64,000 nucleotides of DNA, taken from positions 51,021,370 through 51,085,369 of the forward strand of contig CM049307.1 in assembly GCA_026874595.1 (NCBI GenBank). Reading direction: 5' to 3'. Positions 55,917 to 64,000 of the stretch are shown piece by piece. The position numbers were made by a program, and so were the translations under genes. Under the pieces are notes generated by a model. The model was not told where the DNA came from, did not search any database, and saw only the letters and a list, made by a program, of their open reading frames with translations. The first letter of the stretch is position 1. The number at the start of each line of letters is the position of its first letter. The stretch is from Sipunculus nudus (lineage: Eukaryota > Annelida > Sipuncula > Golfingiida > Sipunculidae).

Positions 55917-58610
55917 GGCCCTCATACAAAAACCAAATTCACGGGCCAATACATGGATAGACTGGCCCTTAATCAAGCATAAATGTCAGTACTCAGTAAA
56001 TACGAACTGCTAGACAGGCCGTTGTTTAAAAATAATTTATAAGAGAAATCCAAACGAGCTATCTTTTCAAAGGTCAAAGAATCTGTTTCACAACCCTTTT
56101 TTCCAGAAACACCGGCATATTTTTTACTATCGTTGAATAGATGACACGGATTCCGACAATTCAGAGACGCCATTTTGTATATGACCAAGTATCGTTTTAA
56201 TGCTGTCTATTAATCAGCTTCTCATCACGACCAACTAACACCTCGCCAAAACGCCACCTAATCATCTGATTTCCTTCTTACCTATCAAAGTCCACGTAAT
56301 GCAGATGTCGATCATAAAGTAGCGGGGTCTTCATGTGTAGGAACTCCTCGATGAATTCCAGCTTGTTGAATAATATTTGAAATTTCGAATATATACTCCG
56401 ATAATAGTACAGTAAACAAATTGTCTCAAATATCAAATATAAGCATACAGAAAATAGCTAATCTGCAGGTAAATATTAAATTTCATCATAGCTCTATATG
56501 TTGCACGAAAAGAGTATGCATAAGCTAAAGTAAGATTTTCACAGGCACGCAAGCGATTTGCCAAGGATGCGAATGTCGAAAAAGTCCAGCATTCGTATTT
56601 TATACACTAAAGGCTCGCCAAAAATCGCGGCGGTTCGGAAACGTGTTTGTTGTTCGCCGGAGCCGTTTTACTTCGGCGTGATTTTTAAAATATTATGAAC
56701 TTATGAACTTCTCTCGATTATGTCAAAAACGCTACATCATATGCGCACGACTTTTCCAGTACGTGCGTGATGTTCGTAAAATTTTCGTAATACCCAAAAC
56801 AGATTCTGACAGTTTGCTGAATTTCTCGTGCATTATTTGAGAAGCAGCGTAGGTCTTCCGATTATTTCTCGGGATATTCATGAACTGTTTGCGTAATTCT
56901 TGAGAACCGGTGACTTCGCTAAAGGGTCTAACCCGTAGAGCATTCCTCTCGTTTGTGTCCTGCCTCCGCATTTGGTGAGTGAGTCTGACATATAGTTTCC
57001 TGTAGTAATAAGGATCCATTCTGAGCAGTCTCTTGTATGTTGCAAAGTCTCCTTCATGCAGTGCCTACAGGAGCTGTCCATCCTAACCATGCTCAAGTCT
57101 CTGCTGCTCACGCAACCAGTTTTGAACCCAGACACTCTTCAAATACTGTTCTTTCTTGTTCTCGGGTGCTTTTTCACACTTTTACTTTAAACACGGGCTT
57201 ACAGCAAAAACCAGCAGGGCTTTCTCTTCTATTTCAAAAGCTTCACCTTCATTTATGGTCAGGACAAGTTTCAGAGATTGCCGGTCCATCTTCTGTCACT
57301 GACCTCTGACCAATGCACTTCAAAACATTAAAGACATTTATATAGTGCTAATTGTCGTTTGGAGCGCCAGTCGCAACATAATTGCGCGACATATGTACCT
57401 ATGTCGAATGAGTGTCGCACGGCGTTCGTAATCCATGATTTATGAGCAAAAAGTTCGCATGTGTAACGAAATGTCCACAGGAATACATTCCTATTGTTTG
57501 CATTTGAGTCGCGTGTTATTTGTGTAGGTCTATGTGGACTGGCAACGCTTAGTCCAACATTCGTATAAAACATTGTGAGAACTTCTCACAAATTTCGCAA
57601 GAATGGTCCACTTCTCCATTGTCGCGTTACATTCAGATAAAAAAACTTCTCCGAATGTTGAACTTTGCCATTTTTTCCACATTCGTAACCTCTCCGAATC
57701 GTTCGCGCGTCCCGTGAAAGTCCTAATTTAGTTATTTAAATATTCTTCAGAAAGCCATAAAGATTTATGATCAAATTAGATAATAAAAGAAATGTGTTCC
57801 AACTAACGTTTGACTGTCAACAGTAAGTTATCAACTTTCGATGATTTCGATGAAAGGCTGTTTATTTGACGTAATCTGAATAAAACATCTCCTAGATTAT
57901 ACGCTAAACGTTTAAACGGGCAAGCGATTCTTTTTTAATTTTATCATAGGGTTTCAGGAAAAATTCCATATCAGAGGACAACATGATGAAATAGAATTTG
58001 TTTGCCCAAAAGGTCAAAGCAAAGATCATTAGAAGAAACATTATCGATTATTCATTGTTTAATTTTCTTTAAAAAATTTCCGAGCGGCTGGTCTTAAATA
58101 TGAGTCAATTCCATCTCAAAATCAATATCCAATTTGTAAGGGGATGGGCGGGGTGAAATTTATGCGCGGTATCTGAGAAATCAATCTTTTTTTTTTTTTT
58201 ATGCATTGTTTTACCTCATTTTGATTGACTAGATAATATGGTAAATAAACACGAGACGACACATAATTGAACTTGAGCCTCCTTGATAGCTCCCTCACTA
58301 TCGTCAGGACACCTCGGCTTCCGCATTTTGGAACTCGGTTATAAAACACCCTTGTGGCCGGTTCTTGCAATTTATACTGTATGTTTTCCTCGGGAAGCGG
58401 CGCCGTGATATTTTTACCAGTTGGCGTCACAACTTTAACGGTCCTCGATCCTTTAAATCCTATTGTAGGAAGCGTAATCCGAGACTTGACTGAATGTATT
58501 ACACTAGTTATCTCTTGTGGCACCCGATCGAGATTTAGTGTAACCACAACCAGCAATAATAACGGTCCGTATATGAATACTTTCCGTATGATGGAGTTTA
58601 ACGTCGCCAT
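52388..58610 (-). CDS. 2-O-sulfotransferase, UST/HS2ST/pipe family, 6 exons, 340 aa
   Basis: Exons 58215-58610, 56282-56361, 55651-55768, 54897-55003, 52768-52925 and 52388-52551 join in phase to 1023 nt. The family moves sulfate from PAPS to the 2-O position of uronic acid in heparan, dermatan or chondroitin chains in the Golgi. Seen: a short cytosolic start, one membrane segment (about 11-27, type II), a stem with NIT at 67, FYNRVPKCGSRG (89-100, 5'-phosphosulfate loop; Lys95), RHLHYVDF (His151/His153, matching the catalytic His pair of HS2ST), YINLIREPFDRLVSAYYY (167-184, 3'-phosphate site, Arg172 and Ser180), and Cys203/213 and Cys227/233 placed like the HS2ST disulfides. KCGSR favours UST over HS2ST. 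Length is near HS2ST (about 356 aa). The start MATL is preferred, with G at -3 and +4; an in-frame Met lies at 58700. Confidence 0.92.
52768..52925 (-). CDS. Sulfotransferase exon 5
   Basis: Acceptor ACTTGTCAG, donor GAAA|GTAAGA (phase 1). It encodes KEALLRAKHNIVRRYLVIGT and EFFEALEVLLPNFFKIAPDL, matching the family's 'FLVGVTEELEDF' region in position. Confidence 0.9.
52941..54010. repeat. AGCTCAGCTGA dispersed element, third copy
   Basis: Opens GGCTAACGTAAAGTCATCTG and ends AGCTGAGCGTCATGACCCAT; inside are CACAAATCGTAACCACTGGA and AAAGGTCAAGGTCACAGG, and a TA/TAGA microsatellite (53512-53611). Confidence 0.7.
53512..53611. repeat. (TA)n and (TAGA)n microsatellite
   Basis: About 40 bp of TA, a short gap, then TA and eight or so TAGA units. 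Confidence 0.9.
54464..54511. repeat. (TA)n microsatellite
   Basis: About 48 bp of alternating TA in sulfotransferase intron 4. Confidence 0.9.
54897..55003 (-). CDS. Sulfotransferase exon 4 (Cys-rich)
   Basis: Acceptor GTTTGCAG, donor GCAG|GTAATG (phase 2). It encodes TFDECIEKRLELGACF and VPFFCGNNSIC, the two Cys pairs of the family. Confidence 0.9.
55651..55768 (-). CDS. Sulfotransferase exon 3 (3'-phosphate site)
   Basis: Acceptor TTGCTTCAG, donor ATG|GTAAGA (phase 0). It encodes YNFESPVYINLIREPFDRLV and the SAYYYLQDKYRKMG segment. Confidence 0.92.
55855..55916. repeat. (TA)n(CA)n(TA)n microsatellite
   Basis: TA, about 14 CA units, then TA, in sulfotransferase intron 2. This is the point at which the pseudogene copy carries 4.3 kb of extra DNA. 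Confidence 0.9.
56282..56361 (-). CDS. Sulfotransferase exon 2 (His motif)
   Basis: Acceptor TTCAACAAG, donor AG|GTAAGA (phase 2). It encodes LEFIEEFLHMKTPLLYDRHL and HYVDFD. The acceptor lacks a strong pyrimidine run, so the 5' edge is a little less sure. The 80-bp exon is conserved in length in the pseudogene. Confidence 0.85.
56362..58214 (-). other. Sulfotransferase intron 1
   Basis: 1.85 kb, mostly a CpG-rich TIR element (56539-57722) and, near the exon 1 donor, a decayed right half of the GGTATGGTTCTCAGGC MITE (about 58085-58190: GAGCGGCTGGTCTTAAA, GCGCGGTATCTGAGAA). Confidence 0.6.
56539..57722. mobile_element. CpG-rich element with imperfect 65-bp inverted ends
   Basis: Left CACAGGCACGCAAGCGATTT and GCGAATGTCGAAAAA; right end inverse of CACGGGACGCGCGAACGATT and ACGAATGTGGAAAAA. 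CpG is dense compared with the surrounding AT-rich DNA. Minus-strand ORFs of 85-95 codons (56732-57135) look like no family I know. The superfamily is not clear. Confidence 0.5.
58215..58610 (-). CDS. Sulfotransferase exon 1 (start, TM, PAPS loop)
   Basis: Residues 1-132, ending LVNQNE at GAG|GTAAAA (phase 0). It holds the membrane anchor, stem and the NRVPKCGSRG loop. Confidence 0.9.
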
Positions 58611-58794
58611 TGCTTGAGTATTGTGCGTTCGCTCAGAATCATCTGGCTGCTGCTGATTTCTGTGTTCTGAAAATCTAGAAGACAGAGAGCACACCAACAA
58701 ATAAATGATATATTTGTTATTTTCTTAGTAGTATGGTAACTTTGTTGAAGTCTGAAAGAGAGAGAGACAAGAGTTGGGAAGTGGGAGCTCTGCA

Positions 58795-59779
58795 TGTGTT
58801 CTCCTGTACCTATTGTTCCCTGTATCTACTTTCTCCTGTACCTATGGTCTACTCTCTGCTGTACCTATATTCCCCTTTACCTGTGTTCTCCTGCACCTAT
58901 GTTCCCCGGTTACTATATCTTCATGTACCTATGTTATCCGGCAGTTTTACGTTCTCCTGTTCTTACGTTCCCCGGTACCTATGTTTCCCGGTACCATTAT
59001 GTTCTCCTGAGCCTAAGTGCTCCGGTACCTGTATGTTCTCCTGTATCAGTGTGCCCTATTACCTATGTTCTTCTGTTCCTATGATGTGTGCCTATATCGG
59101 TATATCGAGATACAATAATTCGCATATTGCGTATCGTGATACAATTTTAATATCGATATTTATTTATATTTTGTTAAACGTGCCCAAAATATTTATTTAA
59201 TTAAAAATAATGTATCTGTTATAAATGCAGACATCTTTAAGGCCTGATGTTCCATAGATAAAAGGTCTGTGCTAGAAAATATGCAAACATGTGTACTCGA
59301 TAACTTATGTGTAGGCGTGAAATATGCAAGAAAGTGCTGAAAACTTTCATAATAATTAGTTATTTATTGATATTCTCTTTATAATATTAATATTCCCACT
59401 GGAAGGTCAAGTCTCTAGTTAACAGGATAATTGTTTAAGAACGGCAATCTTGCGATGTGGTACACGGCTGTGATTGTGCACAACATTAAGCCCTCTCTGT
59501 GCTAAACGACAATCCAAAATTCTAGAAGTTTCAGGTTATTTGCACATATAAGGGCTAAAGAAAACATTGATTTAAAATGTTTCTTTTAGTATATCAACAA
59601 CAAGTAAGTACTTTACTAATAACATGAGCAAGTTATTTTGATATATTTCCTGTTTCATATAAACTGATTTTCATAATTATTCAACATGATGAATAAGTAT
59701 TAATAAGCAGAATTATTATAAATAATATTATTAGTAATTATATATATATAAATAAATACATAGATAAATAAATAAATAA

Positions 59780-59818
<39 letters not shown>

Positions 59819-62580
59819 TATATATAACACAGAAAATAAACTTATTTCCCATAAACTGTATACCATGAAAATATGGCAGCACGTATCGCAGTACACTACC
59901 ACATATAGTAATAAGAAATCTGCAGGTGATACCCAGCCCTACGATATTCCTCCGTACCTATGTTCCCCGGTGCCTTTGTTCTTCTGTGTATCTACTGTGC
60001 CTATTTTCCGCGTACCTGTGTTCCACCGATACCTATGTGCACCGCTACCTGTATGTTCTCCTGTATTTATGTGTTCCGGCATATGTAAGTTTTCCTGTAT
60101 CTATGTACCCGGTACGTATGTTCTACTGTGCATATAACTGCTGTACCTATATTACCCCGTACCTGTGTTATCCTGTACATATGTTCCCCATACCTATATT
60201 CTTATGTACCTATGTTACCCTGCAGTTATAGCCTTCTTAAGTTACCCGATACCTATGTGCCCCGGTACCTGTATGTTCTCCTGTGTCCATGTGCCTCGGT
60301 ACCTGTATGTTCTCTTGTATCTATGGGCTCCGTTACCTGCATGTTCTCCTGTATCTATGTTCCACGTTACCTGCATGTTCTCTTGTATCTATGTTCCGCG
60401 GTACCTGTATGTTTTCCTGTATCTATGTTAACCGGGACCCGTACGTTCTCCTGTATTTATGTTCCCCGGTACGTGTATGTTCTCCTTTATCTATGGGCTC
60501 CGGTACCTGTATGTTCACTTGTATCTATGTTCTCCGGTACCTGTATGTTCTCCTGTATCTATGTACCCCGGAACCTAATGTTCTCCTGTATCTAGGTTCC
60601 CCTGTACCTGTATGTTCTCCTGTATCTATGTTCCCCAGTACCTGTATGTTCTCCTGTTTCTAAATGCCTTGCCTCTTGTATGTTCTCCTGTATCTGTGTT
60701 CCCCGGTACCTGTATGTTCACTTGTATCTATGTTCCGCGGTACCTGTATATTTTTCTGTATCTATGTGTACCGGTACCTGTATGTTCTCCTGTATCTATG
60801 TTCTACGGTTCCTGTATGTTTTCCTCTATCTGTTTTCCCAGGTACCTGTATGTTCTCTTGTGTCTATGTTCCGCAGTACCCGTATATTTTCCTGTATCTA
60901 TGTTCCCCGGTACCCGTATGTCCTCCTGTATCTATGTGTCTGTATGTTCTCCTTGTCTATGTTCCCCGGTTCCTGTATGTTCTCCTGTATCTATGCACCC
61001 CGGTACCTGTATGTTTTCCTGTATCTACGTTCCCCGGAACCTGTATGTTCTCCTGTATCTTGTGCCTCGGTACCTGTATATTCTCTTGTTTCTCGGTTCA
61101 TCTGTTCCTGTATGTTCTCATGTATCTTTGGGCACGGGTGCCTGTATGTTCTCCTGTATCTAATTTCCCCGGTACCTGTACGTTCTCCTGTATCTATGTT
61201 CTCTGATACCTGTATGTTCTGTTGTATCTATGTTCCCTGTACCTGTATGTTCTGCTGTATCTATGATTCCGGTACCTGTATGTTCTCCTGTACCAATGTT
61301 CCCTTGTACCTGTATGTTCTCCTGTATCTATGTTCCTCGGTACCTGTATGTTCTCCTGTATCTATGTTCTCCGTTACCTGTATATTCTCTTGTATCTATG
61401 TTCCCCGGTATCTGTATTTTCTCCTGTATCTATGTTCTCCGTTACCTTTATATTCTCTTGTATCTATGTTCCCCTGTACCTGTATTTTCTCCTGTATCTT
61501 TGTTCCCCGGTACATGTATGTTCTCCTGTATTTATGTTTCCCTGTACCTGTATGTTCTCCTGTATCTATGTTCCCCTGTACCTGTATGTTCTCCTGTATC
61601 TATGTTTCCCTGTACCTGTATGTTCTCCTGTATCTATGTTCCCCTGTACCTGTATGTTCTCCTGTATCTATGTTTCCCTGTACCTGTATGTTCTCCTGTA
61701 TCTATGTTCCCCTGTACCTGTATGTTCTCCTGGATCTATGTACCCCGGTACATGTATGTTCTCCTGTATCTATGTTCCCCAGTATCTGTTTGTTCTCCTG
61801 TATCTATGTGCCCCTGTACCTGTATGTTCTCCTGTATCTATGTTTCCCTGTACCTGTATGTTCTCCTGTATCTATGTTCCCCTGTACCTGTGTGTTCTCC
61901 TGGATTTATGTTCCCCTGTACCTGTATGTTCTCCTGGATTTATGTTCCCCGGTACCTGTATGTTCTCCTGTATCTATGTTTCCCTGTACCTGTATGTTCT
62001 CCTGTATCTATGTTCCCCTGTACCTGTATGTTCTCCTGGATCTATGTTCCCCGGTACATGTATGTTCTCCTGGATCTATGTTCCCCTGTATCTGTATGTT
62101 CTCCTGTATCTATGTTTCCCTGTACCTGTATGTTCTCCTGTATCTATGTTCCCCTGTACCTGTATGTTCTCCTGGATCTATGTTCCCCGGTACATGTATG
62201 TTCTCCTGGATCTATGTTCCCCTGTATCTGTATGTTCTCCTGTATCTATGTTCCCCTGTACCTGTATGTTCTCCTGTATCTATGTTCCCCGGTACCCGTA
62301 TGTCCTCGTGTATCTATGTGTCTGTATGTTCTCTTGTATCTATGTGCCCCTGTTCCTGTATGTTCTCCTGTATCTGTGTTCCCCGGTACCTGTATGTTTT
62401 CCTGTATCTGTGTTCCCCGGTACCTGTATGTTCTCTTGTATCTATGTTACCCGGTACCTGTATGTTCTCCTGTACTAATTATTCCCGGTACCTGTGTTTT
62501 CCTGTACCTATATTCCTCATTACCTGTGTTCTCCTTTACCTATGTTCCGCGGTACTTATATTTCACGGTCCGAATATTAT
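58795..62580 (+). repeat. 34-bp (2 x 17) pyrimidine-rich minisatellite, split by an insert
   Basis: The consensus unit is CCTGTATGTTCTCCTGT plus ATCTATGTTCCCCTGTA, two diverged 17-mers. About 0.29 kb lies at 58795-59085 and 2.6 kb at 59946-62580 (roughly 75-80 units), most uniform at 61550-62300. Because 34 is not a multiple of 3 and the unit lacks TAA, TAG and TGA in any phase, all three plus frames stay open for hundreds of codons and give the same Cys/Tyr/Val/Pro-rich text. There is no family match, splice logic or start context. It begins 185 bp upstream of the sulfotransferase start. Confidence 0.9.
59086..59945. mobile_element. Probable hAT-like MITE inserted in the minisatellite
   Basis: Splits the array. 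The left part reads TATCGGTATATCGAGATACA and CGCATATTGCGTATCGTGAT; the right end inverse reads AGGGCTGGGTATCACCTGCA. Text of this kind marks a widespread non-autonomous hAT-type repeat. One terminus seems lost. Interior has a (TAAA)n and (TA)n run (59750-59825) and no gene. Confidence 0.55.
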
Positions 62581-62589
62581 ACAACCCTG

Positions 62590-64000
62590 CGCCTAAACTG
62601 ACACACAGTAGTTTGAATGTGTTGAATTTCCGCACTGTGCCTTTGCTTGTAAATAAACCAATGGTGTAGGTATAAATTTAGTGAATATTATAATAATATG
62701 TTTGATTATAATAGTATCAGAGTAATGATATACACATAAAGTTTTTAATAACAATAAGGACTCGATGATACAAGTAAAACTTTGTTAAAGGGCATTTCTA
62801 CAAAAATATCCCGCAATTCATGTCCCCTTAATATTTGTCATTGAGAGTTCAGCTACTGCTAATAATAGCATGAATAACCATTCAAATATTGCTAAAAGTA
62901 TATTCGTAATTTTTCAAAACAATGATTTAAATTGGTTGAAAAGAAATACAGATACATTGCTGCAAATATTAAAATATTTTGAAGTGTTTACATTGTCCGA
63001 GTTATTGATTGTGGCTCGATTTCCTCCTGCAATGTAGGGTGACGAGAAATTCGAACACCTCCCCCCCCCCCCACCCCCATTTGCCTTTTTAATGGGGTAT
63101 ACCAAAATTCCCCTCCCCCCCCTTTCCTTTTCCTAATATAATGTAACAATAATACTGTTATCAGTGGTGGACCCAGAACCCTATTCCAGGGGGTTCGAGG
63201 AGGCTGTGTCGAGAGATGGGGCTAGGTTGGGGAGGGATGTTCACCTCGTGCGGTGTGGATAATTAAAAAAAAAATTCATTCAAAATAAAAGCAATATTAT
63301 AGGGATTTGAGTATAATATAACAGGGAAAGTAGTATTGCTTCAAGAAGTGAAACTTCTTGGCCTAAACTTTCTAATCTATAAAACCTGCATGACCTTGTT
63401 TTTTTTTCTTTCAAATTTGAGTGTTTAAAGCCTTAGACCACAGTGATGTAGAAATGGGTGGTGATATCATATAATCAGTAATTATGGTATTTTTTCATTT
63501 TATTTTATCGTATTTGAGAGATCAATTCCATTATGTTTGGGGAACATTGCAACATTTGTTAATAACTGGTATTTTTTACGGATTGCAAGTAGAGCGTATT
63601 TTAATAGTCAAATGGCATTCATTTAATTTGCAATATGTGTGTCCTCAGCCATACAGGGTTTGCTTCTCAAGTGATCATAACGAAACTTTATGATCATCAT
63701 ATTATAGCTTGGTTATAGCTGACCGTTTCAGTTTTTCATATCAGAAAACGGGTATATTTAAAGCTAAATAAAAGTTAAATTACAATTAAACATACTTGGA
63801 ACCGTTATCCGACCCTTGATTTCGTAGCACGAGAACAAAACCACTTTACGAAAGCAGGTATCATCGTCTTTTGTAAGGCCGCTAATTATTTTAGATAAAC
63901 CACAATTAAAATGAGTACCGTAACCGTCACATCTATATATGCGGTCTGCTAATTTTCACAAGGTTAACATAAAAATCCTCTGCATGTTTGTTTTGGCTCG
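62590..64000. other. No gene recognised
   Basis: AT-rich DNA with poly-C/G tracts at 63061-63078 and 63108-63121. No exon, named repeat or RNA gene could be supported. Confidence 0.6.

Noticed and set aside
56732-57135. Two minus-strand ORFs of 85-95 codons in sulfotransferase intron 1
   Set aside because: Inside a CpG-rich transposable element, overlapping in different frames, with no family resemblance.
58354-58617. 87-codon ORF antisense to sulfotransferase exon 1
   Set aside because: A shadow of the real minus-strand exon, whose PAPS loop and membrane segment are clear.
60680-62596. 638-codon plus-strand ORF with Cys/Tyr/Pro-rich repeats, and overlapping ORFs at 61230-62669 and 61330-62478
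   Set aside because: All three frames are open because a 34-bp tandem unit lacks stop codons; the frames repeat the same peptide text. No splice sites, start context or family match supports translation.
1-64000. CRISPR array, bacterial operon or phage-like system
   Set aside because: Intron-bearing animal genes, SINE/LINE remains and microsatellites show nuclear eukaryotic DNA; the tandem arrays lack spacer structure.

Overview
The window is animal nuclear DNA: AT-rich, intron-rich, with GT-AG introns and a dense cover of transposon debris. Several dispersed repeats (blocks rich in AAGGTCAAGGTCACAGG, and blocks opening with AGCTCAGCTGACT and 'GGCACAAATCGTAAC'-type text) are of a kind I associate with molluscs, especially bivalves. 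That placement is inference; no species is claimed.

Three multi-exon protein genes can be rebuilt with consistent splice phases. (1) Minus strand, 14141 to 96, five exons, 243 aa: a conserved protein with a helix-hairpin-helix and an Asp spaced as in HhH-GPD DNA glycosylases, plus a Lys-rich tail. (2) Plus strand, 21784 to 34261, six exons, 249 aa: USE1, the ER Qc-SNARE for Golgi-to-ER traffic, with an N-terminal domain, SNARE helix and C-terminal tail anchor. (3) Minus strand, 58610 to 52388, six exons, 340 aa: a Golgi 2-O-sulfotransferase of the UST/HS2ST/pipe family. These genes have unrelated housekeeping or glycan roles and show no sign of joint function.

The most informative structure is at 42.2-51.5 kb. 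It is a decayed tandem copy of gene 3, on the same strand and in the same exon order, with stops, frame loss, splice-site damage and two non-LTR retrotransposons inserted into its exons (39.33-42.22 kb, jockey/CR1-like; 43.27-45.34 kb, L1-like). Its exon 2-3 intron is swollen by about 4.3 kb of AACGTT/CAACATT-type repeats that themselves hold further insertions.

The rest is introns and intergenic DNA. It holds a 2-kb foldback element with long TIRs made of small palindromes (16.02-18.08 kb), a 145-151 bp tandem array (19.48-20.24 kb), a non-autonomous Helitron (26.18-26.69 kb), TTAA- and TTA/TAA-flanked MITEs, pogo-like MITEs, a tRNA-derived SINE, two near-perfect hairpins (13.68-13.77 and 21.99-22.10 kb) and many (TA)n and poly-G/C tracts. 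A roughly 34-bp pyrimidine-rich minisatellite (58.80-62.58 kb) lies just upstream of gene 3. It has no stop codons over long stretches in all three plus frames and so imitates large ORFs. Nothing recognisable lies from 62.6 kb to the end.
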